23,347 bases of DNA, taken from positions 1 to 23,347 of the forward strand of contig DDSQ01000041.1 of assembly GCA_002343845.1 (NCBI GenBank). Reading direction: 5' to 3'. Below are positions 16,001 to 21,962 of this stretch, piece after piece (position 1 is the stretch's first letter; each line of letters begins with the position of its first letter). The notes below the pieces were generated by a model. It worked only from the letters and a program-made list of their open reading frames with translations, made no database searches and was not told the origin of the DNA. Source of the DNA: Planctomycetes bacterium UBA2386. GTDB lineage: Bacteria > Planctomycetota > UBA1135 > UBA2386. The position numbers were made by a program, and so were the translations under genes.

Positions 16001-16350
16001 GGCAGAAGGACGTCTTCGAGAGGGGGGTCCGCAACGACTTCCGGGCGCAGCTGCTGTCCGGCCGCATCGTCTACGACATCACCGAGAACTGGGATGTCGG
16101 CGCGATGGCCGCGGTGCAGCTCGGCCAGCGCGGTGCCCGGCAGTCGGCGCTCGGGGTCGAGGTGGGCTACCTGCTGAGGCAGAACCTGTGGCTGTCGGCC
16201 GGCGTCAACGCGACCGGTTTCGACGGCGACGCCGACCTGGCGGGCTACGAGTACACGCGGTCCGGCGTCTACGTCCGGCTGCGCTTCAAGTTCGACGAGA
16301 ACCTCTTCAAGGGCCGCGACCGCGAGGTCAACCGGAGTCTGGATCGATGA
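13003..16350 (+). CDS. Probable outer-membrane beta-barrel protein with N-terminal Ig-like region
   Basis: The protein is 1115 residues. The N-terminus (MARADRFRNRR, Ala-rich core, GGADAQAQG) is a Sec signal peptide. Residues about 82-195 resemble an invasin/Big-1-type Ig fold: VVVEVDRNHVPADGQSATRVVVRLLGADGKPL is its first half. A conserved-looking block follows near 288-325 (VYGDASLRSFDARSG, YVRVDKDKSYVLYGD). From there to the end the sequence alternates polar and hydrophobic residues with many Arg/Asp/Tyr-bounded strands, and the C-terminal segment ends with an amphipathic strand YVRLRFKF, as in outer-membrane barrels. I see no TonB box or plug motif. The gene overlaps the giant gene by 14 nt and the OmpA gene by 4 nt, so it most likely works with both. 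It could be the translocator or anchor for the giant protein; that is inference. Confidence 0.8.
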   Translation: MARADRFRNRRPVALAAALAVIGGADAQAQGAASAGQTPDLHYTPVSGPDLPLYPLAPGDDTSSRLEPLRAGGAAEAAARRVERVVVEVDRNHVPADGQSATRVVVRLLGADGKPLPGRSFATIEHSGGRVLLPRARTDEFGPRGLDADRVTPGVQLLVLDGVAEFHLLAPPDAQDVRLRISAGGRQAAGEVAFVPDLRPMVAAGLVEGIVSVRNKIALSPARRGDGFEQQIEAWSREFNGGKANAAARAAFYLKGTISGQMLLTAAYDSDKVTHARLLRDVRADELYPVYGDASLRSFDARSGSRLYVRVDKDKSYVLYGDIVTGDGFSAPAGQGAVASLKQRSLGSYNRTATGVRAHHETDALVANVFAFNDTLRAVVEEFASQGSGPYALRHNAVLEGSEKVEVVVRDRTQPSRIVAVRPLVRLVDYTFEPFSGRVLLTTFLPSVDANLNPVGLRITYEVDQGGEAYWVGGADAQARLTKNIEVGGSVVSDRNRLAPYELVSGNLTLRFDERSAMVVELAQTTSTVNTNPANVVTARGLAGRSGEVEGRAARVEFVHQGRRTEARLFAGRSSPTFLNPSAPLAGGRDEFHGRGAVKLLDAVQLYGEASHSADRNPGGGERQTAAIGVQWAPTSRLIMDASLRRARETIGTVGTDVVLSPFGLTSGLSGSIATGSAGGAVGFGVQALDPVTGLPMITQGGLQPATSSLPAGTRLDSRSVRLGVGYRATERLRLGGEVETDLSGNERERIAIGADYAIGPRVRLYGRAEHQTGWVMLNGVSDTQRSADTIALGIDANVLRETQLFSEYRLRDAISGRDLQIAAGARHFWDLAEGIRANVAVEHVKVLAGPTPTANAIAAGIDYAAHPLWRAGTRVEWRRSGDLASTPALDETFGTVLWTVMAARKLDRDWTLLARNYLLKTDYRARGDVLQDRAQLGLAYRDTDRNRVNALGKIEFKHETDASNALVGELQSRAVIVSAHADLHPSRPWWMTGRVAAKWQKDVFERGVRNDFRAQLLSGRIVYDITENWDVGAMAAVQLGQRGARQSALGVEVGYLLRQNLWLSAGVNATGFDGDADLAGYEYTRSGVYVRLRFKFDENLFKGRDREVNRSLDR

Positions 16351-17432
16351 GAGCACTTCACACCACGTGGGCGTCGGCCGTCGCGGCCCTGCTGGCCGCC
16401 GCGGCGCCGGCGGCGGCCCTGGGGCAGGCCACGCAGCTGAACCCGCCGGCCGCGCGCATCAGCGACGAGGCGATCCAGGCCGACCAGCGTGCCTACGAGA
16501 CCCTCCAGGCGCGCATCAAGGGCCTCAACGACAAGGGCCGGCCGGTCAAGGACTACCACCTGAGCAAGGCGCAGTGCTGGCTGGACGTCAGCTTCCACGA
16601 GTACACGCGCAACGACCGCAGCAGCTTCCCGCAGGAGGCGATGACCGAGGCCGAGAAGCTCATCGTCGGCATGGAACGCCGTGCCGCGCTCGGCATGGAC
16701 ACCCCGCTGGTCGGCCAGGCCGTCAAGCTGCGGCCCGACCTGTGGGACCGCGTGGCCGGGCTGAAGAACCATCCCGGCTTCCGCTGCGCCGAGCACAAGG
16801 TTGCCTGCGCCGAGGTCGAGCTCGTGCATGCGGGCAACGAGCACGCTCAGCAGCAGTGGCGGCACGCCAAGCCCTACGTGCAGATCGCCGAGGACCTGAT
16901 CGCCGAGGCCGACATCCTGTCGAAGGACTGCCCCGGCGCGGTGCTGCCGGAGGTGGCGGTTGCGCCGCCGCCACCCCCGCCGCCTCCGCCGCCGCCGCCG
17001 CCGCCGCCACCGGCGCCGGTGCGCGAACGCGAGGTGTCGATCGTCGCGCTGGTCGTCTTCAGCTTCGACCGCCACGAGGAGTCCGACATCCGGGGCCACA
17101 GCATGACGCAGCTGCGCGCGCTGATCGACCACGTGAAGACGAGCCGGCTGGACGTCAAGGCGATCCGCCTGACAGGCCATGCCGATCGCCTCAACAGCAC
17201 GGGCCAGTCCGACTACAACCAGCGCCTGAGCGAGCGGCGCGTCGAGACGGTGCGCAACGTGCTGGTGCGGCTGGGTGTCGACCCGAAGCTGATCACCACG
17301 GCTGCGCGAGGCGACACGCAGCAGGTCGAGGCCTGCCGGCAGGCGTTCCGCTCGCAGACGGAGCTCCAGGAGTGCCTGCTGCCGAACCGGCGCGTGGAGG
17401 TCGAGGTCGAGGGGCGCGCGCCGCCGCGTTGA
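16347..17432 (+). CDS. OmpA-family peptidoglycan-binding protein with polyproline linker
   Basis: A 361-residue protein. Residues 1-27 are a signal peptide with an Ala-rich core. Residues about 35-200 form a mostly helical periplasmic region with four cysteines (C77, C147, C154, C195). A run of 16 prolines (207-222) leads to an OmpA C-terminal domain (about 228-361). The domain shows TGHADR and YNQRLSERR; by alignment with E. coli OmpA, D280 and R298 match the residues that bind diaminopimelate of peptidoglycan. C330 and C343 probably form a disulfide. There is no N-terminal beta-barrel, unlike classical OmpA. The start overlaps the barrel-gene stop as ATGA, so the product is probably made in step with it and may tie the barrel or the giant protein to the cell wall. 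The family call is secure; the partner role is inferred. Confidence 0.9.
   Translation: MRALHTTWASAVAALLAAAAPAAALGQATQLNPPAARISDEAIQADQRAYETLQARIKGLNDKGRPVKDYHLSKAQCWLDVSFHEYTRNDRSSFPQEAMTEAEKLIVGMERRAALGMDTPLVGQAVKLRPDLWDRVAGLKNHPGFRCAEHKVACAEVELVHAGNEHAQQQWRHAKPYVQIAEDLIAEADILSKDCPGAVLPEVAVAPPPPPPPPPPPPPPPPAPVREREVSIVALVVFSFDRHEESDIRGHSMTQLRALIDHVKTSRLDVKAIRLTGHADRLNSTGQSDYNQRLSERRVETVRNVLVRLGVDPKLITTAARGDTQQVEACRQAFRSQTELQECLLPNRRVEVEVEGRAPPR
16965..17012 (+). repeat. Polyproline codon tract (16 Pro)
   Basis: Sixteen consecutive proline codons, mostly CCG, join the helical region to the OmpA domain. Polyproline runs form stiff extended rods and usually slow ribosomes unless EF-P acts. Because the unit is three bases, slippage would change linker length without breaking the frame. 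Confidence 0.9.
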
Positions 17433-17549
17433 CCGCGCGGACAGGCGCGTCCTGCGCGGACGGGCACGCGGCGGACGCGACGCCGGGGCCGACGCCGCCA
17501 ACCGCGGGCACTGCGGCGCGACCGCGCGCCGGAGGCCGGGGACGGCGCG
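17433..17549. terminator. Convergent gap with a weak hairpin, possible terminator
   Basis: This 117-bp gap separates the OmpA gene from the convergent HDOD gene. An imperfect hairpin (GCGCGGAC with GTCCTGCGC, about 17436-17460, one bulge) lies just after the OmpA stop. No T-run follows on either strand, so termination here is only a suggestion. Confidence 0.25.
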
Positions 17550-18401
17550 TCAGCCGTCCAGGTCCTGCAGCAGCTTGTGCGTCGGCTCGACGCCCAGGTT
17601 CAGCAGTGCCGCGATGTCGCGCACGTCGTCGGGGACGGCCGGGTTGTCCCAGCCGCTCTCGGTGTGGCGCGCCAGGCGCACCGCGAGCACGACGTTGCGG
17701 ACCTGCGCGACGTCGTTGTGCAGCGAGTCGTCGGCAATGCGCGACAACAGCGTCGGCAGTCGCCAGCGCAGCATCAGCGCGTGCTGCAGCTCGGGCAGCG
17801 TGAGCCCCAGGACCTCGCGCTCGGCTTCGGCCGTTCGCAGTTGCGGGTCGGCACGCTTGCGCCGGGTGATCTCCAGGGCGGCAGCCGGCGCCTGCAGCCA
17901 CAGCAGCAGTTCGGCGAAGTCGTGCAGCAGGGCGGCGCTGTGGATGACGGCCACGTCGTGATCGAGCCGCTGCACCGCGAAGCCCGTGGCGAACAGCGCC
18001 GAGCGGTGACTGCGGCGCAGGACCGCTTGGAAGCCCTCGAGGGCCTCCGGCAGCGACGCGAGGCGTGCCTCGACCGTCGACTGCGGGCCGAAGTGGCGGA
18101 AGAAGGGCGTGATGCCGAGCATCACGAGCGCGGCGGTGACCGTCTCCGGTTCGCCGCTGTCCCGTCCGCGGCGCAAGGCCCCGACGAGGGCGAACAGCTT
18201 CAGCGTCATCAAGGGATCGGTCGAGATCACCTGCGCGAGCAGGTGGGCGTCGACCGCGTCCTCGTTGGCGCGAGCCTCCTCGAGCGCGTCGGCCGTGTCG
18301 GCCAGCACCGGCAGCGTCGCCGCGTCGAACAGCCGAACCCAGCCGTCGACGCCGCGCGGCAGTCGTGGGGTGCTCGGGGTTGAAGTCGGGCTCGGGGTCA
18401 T
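17550..18401 (-). CDS. HDOD domain-containing protein
   Basis: A 283-residue, probably cytoplasmic protein. After a Ser/Thr/Pro-rich start (residues 1-15), residues about 20-275 match the HDOD fold, a catalytically reduced relative of HD phosphohydrolases. Visible markers are VISTDPLMTLKLFALVG (about 58-74), MLGITPFFRHF (about 94-104), and the helix HSAALLHDFAELLLWLQAP (about 154-172). HDOD proteins are signalling modules linked to chemotaxis, c-di-GMP control or stress responses; which applies here cannot be told. No GGDEF, EAL or receiver domain is attached. The gene lies 109 bp downstream of the small gene at 18511-18771 on the same strand and may share its transcript. No strong ribosome-binding site precedes the chosen ATG. 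Confidence 0.85.
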   Translation of the reverse strand: MTPSPTSTPSTPRLPRGVDGWVRLFDAATLPVLADTADALEEARANEDAVDAHLLAQVISTDPLMTLKLFALVGALRRGRDSGEPETVTAALVMLGITPFFRHFGPQSTVEARLASLPEALEGFQAVLRRSHRSALFATGFAVQRLDHDVAVIHSAALLHDFAELLLWLQAPAAALEITRRKRADPQLRTAEAEREVLGLTLPELQHALMLRWRLPTLLSRIADDSLHNDVAQVRNVVLAVRLARHTESGWDNPAVPDDVRDIAALLNLGVEPTHKLLQDLDG

Positions 18402-18510
18402 CGGCGATCGTTGGGCCGGCAGGGACAGGGTTCTCGCCGGGTTGTCGGCCGCCGCCGGCCGGATCTTGAGGCGCCGCGGGCGGCCGTTGCGGCGGACCGC
18501 GGCGGTCTCC

Positions 18511-18771
18511 TCACAGGCGGGTCACCCCCGGCAGCGTGCCGACGCGCACGCCGTCGACGAAGAGTGCACCCTCCGGGGCCCCCGCCTCGGCGTGGAACTC
18601 GATGACCGGGCTCGCATCGCCGGGCCGGCTGGCCTCGGCGGCGTGCAGCCGGCGCGCCACCGCCGCGAGCCGGGCGCTCGCGCGACGCAGCAGGCCGGCG
18701 AGCAGCCGGCGTGCGATCCGCCAGGGTGACGGGACGACGGGCTCGATGACCCATGTCGGGGACTTGCTCAT
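18511..18771 (-). CDS. Small protein of unknown function (86 residues)
   Basis: I do not recognise this protein. The start MSKSPTWVIEPV is chosen over an upstream in-frame ATG (18918) because a strong ribosome-binding site (GAGGAGA, six bases before ATG 18771) precedes it. The predicted protein has an Arg/Ala-rich amphipathic helix (about 17-45, RRLLAGLLRRASARLAAVARR), then a beta-like C-terminal half ending with GALFVDGVRVGTLPGVTRL. No signal peptide or membrane segment is evident. A promoter-like pair lies about 120 bp upstream (18891-18918), giving a leader of roughly 110 nt. The same-strand neighbour downstream is the HDOD gene, which may be co-transcribed. The codon pattern and ribosome-binding site support a real gene; homology is untested. 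Confidence 0.6.
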   Translation of the reverse strand: MSKSPTWVIEPVVPSPWRIARRLLAGLLRRASARLAAVARRLHAAEASRPGDASPVIEFHAEAGAPEGALFVDGVRVGTLPGVTRL

Positions 18772-19063
18772 CACGGTCTCCTCGGTTGCGCGGTGCCGAA
18801 GGCGAAGCCGGCGAAACGGACCGGCAGACGCGACGCCGGCTGCGCTGCGCCGGATCGCCGCACGGCTGTTGCCGGCCCGAGCGAGCGCGAATGATAAAGA
18901 CATCTTGCCGTTAGGCAAGTGCTGTTGCGCGGAAGCGAAACGTGTTGCGCGGTGTGTCGCCTGCAGCCAACGCTGCCGGTGCGGCGAACCACGGGAACGG
19001 GGGCCTCCGGATCGAGGGGGTGCGCCGCCCGTCGTGTCCGGCGGCGTGTGCCCGGGGCCGACC
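18772..19063. other. Intergenic region between the small gene and the HTH gene
   Basis: This 292-bp region holds the leader of the small gene and the candidate promoter at 18891-18919. Beyond that, the stretch 18920-19063, directly after the HTH gene on the minus strand, shows no hairpin with a T-run and no convincing small gene. Confidence 0.5.
18891..18919 (-). promoter_or_regulatory. Candidate sigma70 promoter with overlapping inverted repeat
   Basis: On the minus strand, TTGCCT (18918-18913) and TATCAT (18896-18891) are separated by 16 bp and resemble -35 and -10 boxes facing the small gene at 18511-18771. A perfect inverted repeat CTTGCC-GTTA-GGCAAG (18904-18919) covers the -35 box and could be a repressor site. 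The AT content is locally higher than in the surroundings. Confidence 0.45.
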
Positions 19064-19639
19064 TCAGCGACGGCGCTTCAGCGGCGCGACGTCGCGCTGG
19101 CTGCGAAGCCAGAGCGTGTGCGTGTCCTCGCCCTCGGCCGGCGCGGCCGGCACGGGCGAGGGCGGGCGCGGCGGTGGAGCCAGCACCTCCGACAGCAACT
19201 CGAGCAGCCGCGCGCGTGCGCGCTGCGGGTGGCGCCGGTAGTACGTGAGGACCAGTCCGATGATGAAGCGTTCATCATCATTGCGCGGCGTGCTGCCGCC
19301 GTCGGCCTCGGCCGGCTCGGTGCCCAGCTGCAGCGCGAAGCCCGGCGACGTCGCCGTCCCGTGGCGCAGGTCCATCCATCCCGCGGGCTTGCGGCAGCGT
19401 GCCTCGAACTGACGCGCGAGCCGTTCGCCGATCTGGCGCGTGCGGCTCTTGATCTGGCTCCAGTAGCTCGGCTGGATCAGCAGCTGCTCGGCGAATCGTC
19501 GCTCGAGGCCGCGCAACGCGGCCGCGTCGGGTGTGCGCACGTGCTGCGCGACGAACTCGTCGAACAGCACGAGCGCGTTGTCCAGGCGCACCTGCGCCAG
19601 CTCGGCAGGATCGAAGGCCGTCGACGACATGGGCTGCAT
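19064..19639 (-). CDS. Phage-repressor-like HTH DNA-binding protein
   Basis: A 191-residue protein if the start is MQPMSS (19639); MSS at 19630 is an equally possible start, and neither has a strong ribosome-binding site. A longer frame to 19717 would run into the divergent reductase gene and is less likely. Residues about 46-90 read RRFAEQLLIQPSYWSQIKS, then RQIGERLARQFE and KPAGWMD, the pattern of Cro/CI-type repressors where the second helix is followed by IG-(D/E)KLAR-IE and a P-GWMD ending. A helical segment follows (about 121-152, FIIGLVLTYYRRH), then a Pro-rich stretch and a basic C-terminus. A cytoplasmic transcription regulator is likely. It is divergent from the aldo/keto reductase gene with only 59 bp between, so it may control that gene or itself; targets are unknown. 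Confidence 0.7.
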   Translation of the reverse strand: MQPMSSTAFDPAELAQVRLDNALVLFDEFVAQHVRTPDAAALRGLERRFAEQLLIQPSYWSQIKSRTRQIGERLARQFEARCRKPAGWMDLRHGTATSPGFALQLGTEPAEADGGSTPRNDDERFIIGLVLTYYRRHPQRARARLLELLSEVLAPPPRPPSPVPAAPAEGEDTHTLWLRSQRDVAPLKRRR

Positions 19640-19698
19640 GATAAAGCTGCCATGACCCGTTTCTCGTTCGGGGGTCGCGCGCACTACCATCGCGTCCC

Positions 19699-20571
19699 AT
19701 GCAAGTCCCGGCGACACCGCTGCCCCAGGTGATGCTGCCCAGCGCGGAAGAGGTTCCGGCGTTGGGCCTCGGGACGGCCCGCCTGGGCGAATCGGCTGCC
19801 CACGCGGCGGCCGAGGTGGGGTCTCTGCGCGCCGCGCTCGACGTCGGCTACCGGGTGATCGACACGGCGGAGCTGTACGGGCAAGGTGGGGCCGAGACCT
19901 TGCTGGGTCGCGCGCTGCGCGAGGCCATGGCCGACGGCCTGCGCCGCGAGGACCTGGTGATCGTCAGCAAGGTGTTGCCGCAGAACGCGCACCCGGCGGC
20001 GATGCTGCGCGCCTGCGAGGCAACCCTCGATCGCCTGGGCCTCGAGCGGATCGACCTGTACCTGCTGCACTGGCGCGGCAGCATCCCGCTGAAGGAGACG
20101 GTCGACGGCTTCGAGATCCTGCAGCGGCGCCACTGGATCCGCTACTGGGGCGTCAGCAACTTCGACATCGAGGACATGCGCGAGCTGATCTCGGTGCCCG
20201 GCGGCGCGGCCTGCAGCGTCAACCAGGTCTGGTACTCGCTGACCCAGCGCGGCCCGGAGGTCGACCTGCTGCCCTGGATGCGGCTGTACCAGATGCCGCT
20301 GATGGCCTACTGCCCGCTCGACGAGGGGCAACTGCTGGACAACCCGGTGCTTCAGGCGCTGGCCGCCCGGCGCGGCGTGTCCGCCGCGCAGCTGGCGCTG
20401 GCCTGGCTGCTGGCGCAGCCCAACGTGATGGCGCTGCCGAAGGCCGCCCGGGCGCTGCACCTGCGGGAGAACTGGGAGGCGCAGCGCATCACCCTCGGTG
20501 CCGACGACCTGGCCGAACTCGACCGGACGTTCCCGGCGCCGCGCCGCCGTCAGCCGCTGGCGATGCGCTGA
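19699..20571 (+). CDS. Aldo/keto reductase
   Basis: A 290-residue (beta/alpha)8-barrel oxidoreductase of usual length. The catalytic tetrad is visible: D55 and Y60 in VIDTAELYG, K91 in IVSKVLP and H124 in LYLLHWRG. WGVSNFDIEDM (about 150-160) and NQVWYSLTQRG (about 175-185) are typical substrate- and cofactor-side motifs, and ALPKA near the C-terminus fits the NADPH 2'-phosphate loop. The reaction is NAD(P)H-dependent carbonyl reduction; the substrate is not predictable. No signal peptide is seen, so it is cytoplasmic. The start has no clear ribosome-binding site. It is transcribed divergently from the HTH gene and convergently towards the TerC gene. Confidence 0.92.
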   Translation: MQVPATPLPQVMLPSAEEVPALGLGTARLGESAAHAAAEVGSLRAALDVGYRVIDTAELYGQGGAETLLGRALREAMADGLRREDLVIVSKVLPQNAHPAAMLRACEATLDRLGLERIDLYLLHWRGSIPLKETVDGFEILQRRHWIRYWGVSNFDIEDMRELISVPGGAACSVNQVWYSLTQRGPEVDLLPWMRLYQMPLMAYCPLDEGQLLDNPVLQALAARRGVSAAQLALAWLLAQPNVMALPKAARALHLRENWEAQRITLGADDLAELDRTFPAPRRRQPLAMR

Positions 20572-20577
20572 CGGGAG

Positions 20578-20602
20578 CCGGCGCCCGGGGCCGGGGCGCC
20601 GG
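20578..20602. terminator. GC-rich hairpin between convergent genes, possible bidirectional terminator
   Basis: CCGGCGCC (20578-20585) pairs perfectly with GGCGCCGG (20595-20602) around a nine-base loop. It sits in the 56-bp gap between the reductase and TerC genes, where a shared terminator would be expected. There is no T-run on either side, so it is not a classical intrinsic terminator. Confidence 0.4.
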
Positions 20603-20627
20603 TGCCACCCCGGTTGCCGGGCGCCGA

Positions 20628-21596
20628 CTAGGCTTCGCCGCGCCGGGAGTCGATGCGCGGCGCCGTCTTCACGCTCAGCAGCATGGTCACGGCGAGGATC
20701 GCGACGACGACGCCCAGGGACACCGCCACCGGGATCTTGAAGACGTCGATCAGCATCATCTTCGTGCCGATGAAGACGAGGATCACCGCCAAGCCGTAGC
20801 TGAGCAGGTGGAACTTGGCGGCCACGGCGGCCAGCAGGAAGTACATCGCGCGCAGGCCCAGGATCGCGAAGACGTTGGAGGTCAGCACGATGAACGGGTC
20901 CATGGTGATCGCGAAGATCGCCGGGATCGAGTCGACCGCGAAGATCACGTCGGTCAGCCCGACCAGGGCGATCACCAGCAGCAGCGGGGTCGCGATGCGC
21001 TTGCCGTTCTCGACGGTGAAGAACTTCTCGCCGTCGAAACTCTTGCTGACCGGCATCAGGCGACGCAGCAGCTTCAGCGCCGGGTTGCTCTCGAGGTCCG
21101 GCTCCTGGCCGGCGGCCCACCACATCTTGATGCCGGTGATGACCAGGAAGGCACCGAAGACGTAGAGGATCCAGTGGAACTGCTGGATCAGCCAGGCCCC
21201 GAACAGGATCATGATCGTGCGCAGCACGATTGCCCCGATGATGCCGATCATCAGCACGCGCTTCTGGAAGGCCGGCGGCACCGCGAAGTACGTGAAGATC
21301 ATCAGGAAGACGAAGATGTTGTCGACGGCCAGGCTCTTCTCGATCAGGTAGCCCGTCAGGAACTCCATCGCCTTGGTGTTGGCCATGGCCGTCCCGTGAT
21401 CCTGCTGCACGGCCCACCAGAACAGGCCGTTGAAGGCGAAGCTCAGCGCGACCCAGACGATCGACCAGTTGAGGGCCTCCTTCACGCCGACCTCGTGGGC
21501 ACCCTGCTGGCGCAACACGACGAAGTCGACGATGAGGGCGACGATGACGATGGCGAGGAACACGGCCCATAGCCACAGCGGTGCAATGGTGTCCAT
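20628..21596 (-). CDS. TerC/Alx-family integral membrane protein, probable Mn2+ exporter
   Basis: A 322-residue membrane protein. The start MDTIAPLWLW is set by AAAGGAG eight bases upstream; longer in-frame extensions are leader RNA. About seven to nine hydrophobic segments are visible. Family signatures are EKSLAVDNIFVF (E86, D92), within the membrane near residues 86-97, and GLTDVIFAVDSIPAIFAIT (D216, D222), the paired acidic motifs thought to bind the metal ion. A soluble loop (about 163-200) separates the two halves. TerC/Alx proteins belong to a cation-exporter superfamily, and Alx-type members are linked to manganese efflux. The yybP-ykoY riboswitch in the leader independently supports manganese-responsive expression. 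Tellurite resistance, the historical name-giver, is not implied. Confidence 0.92.
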   Translation of the reverse strand: MDTIAPLWLWAVFLAIVIVALIVDFVVLRQQGAHEVGVKEALNWSIVWVALSFAFNGLFWWAVQQDHGTAMANTKAMEFLTGYLIEKSLAVDNIFVFLMIFTYFAVPPAFQKRVLMIGIIGAIVLRTIMILFGAWLIQQFHWILYVFGAFLVITGIKMWWAAGQEPDLESNPALKLLRRLMPVSKSFDGEKFFTVENGKRIATPLLLVIALVGLTDVIFAVDSIPAIFAITMDPFIVLTSNVFAILGLRAMYFLLAAVAAKFHLLSYGLAVILVFIGTKMMLIDVFKIPVAVSLGVVVAILAVTMLLSVKTAPRIDSRRGEA

Positions 21597-21604
21597 CGGA
21601 CACT

Positions 21605-21639
21605 CTCCTTTCGGCGCGAGGTTGACTGGCGCCGAAAGG
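21605..21639 (-). promoter_or_regulatory. Ribosome-binding-site sequestering hairpin (riboswitch expression platform)
   Basis: In the minus-strand RNA, CCUUUCGGCGC (21639-21629) pairs perfectly over 11 bp with GCGCCGAAAGG (21617-21607) around an 11-base loop. The 3' strand contains most of the AAAGGAG ribosome-binding site (21611-21605) of the TerC gene, so this fold would block translation. The 5' strand is the same segment that closes helix P1 of the aptamer, so the two folds exclude one another. Confidence 0.8.
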
Positions 21640-21752
21640 TCTTGCACGGATCCCGGTGCGGGATCGTTGCGGCCCCGGAAAGACACCCAGCGGGGCTTCC
21701 GTACTGACGGGGATACGCGGCAACGGGCGTTGCTGGCTACTCCCCTTTCGAC
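21631..21752 (-). ncRNA. yybP-ykoY manganese riboswitch aptamer
   Basis: The leader RNA contains the class hallmarks in order: AAAGGGGAGUAG (21748-21737), a GCAACG/CGUUGC hairpin, GUCAGUACGG (21708-21699) in the second metal-site arm, further GC hairpins, and the closing GCAAGACCUUU (21645-21635). Helix P1 is GUCGAAAGG (21752-21744) with CCUUUCGGC (21639-21631), nine pairs including one G-U. The class senses Mn2+ and commonly controls TerC/Alx, MntP and P-type ATPase genes. P1 formation would free the ribosome-binding site, so the layout predicts a translational ON switch at high Mn2+. Confidence 0.9.
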
Positions 21753-21774
21753 TCCCGGGATTTTGCGGCCCGAA

Positions 21775-21803
21775 CCTAATCCCCTCGATGCTTCGGGGAT
21801 AGG
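21775..21803 (-). other. Inverted repeat upstream of the riboswitch
   Basis: On the minus strand, CCTA-TCCCC and GGGGA-T-TAGG form a nine-pair stem with one bulged T and a ten-base loop. It lies between the EF-G-like gene and the riboswitch. It could help end the upstream transcript or lie in the TerC promoter region. No T-run and no clear -35/-10 pair were found nearby. Confidence 0.35.
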
Positions 21804-21962
21804 ACGACGCGTGAACCCGGTCACGCGGGCGCGCGAAAGCTCAGAGCCGCCCCGCCGCGCCGAGTTCCGCGCTCATGCCGGTCGACCCCGTCACGACGCC
21901 GCGGCCTCGGCGCGACACGGCCTCCGCGCAGACTCCCGGCAGGTCAAGAAGAATGTCAGTGC

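Noticed and set aside
18772..18918. Extended start for the 86-residue protein at 18918
   Set aside because: The extra 49 residues overlap the candidate promoter and have no ribosome-binding site, whereas ATG 18771 has GAGGAGA six bases upstream.
21597..21824. Longer N-terminus for the TerC protein
   Set aside because: The in-frame extension is the riboswitch RNA read as protein. The ribosome-binding site and the membrane-protein start are at 21596.
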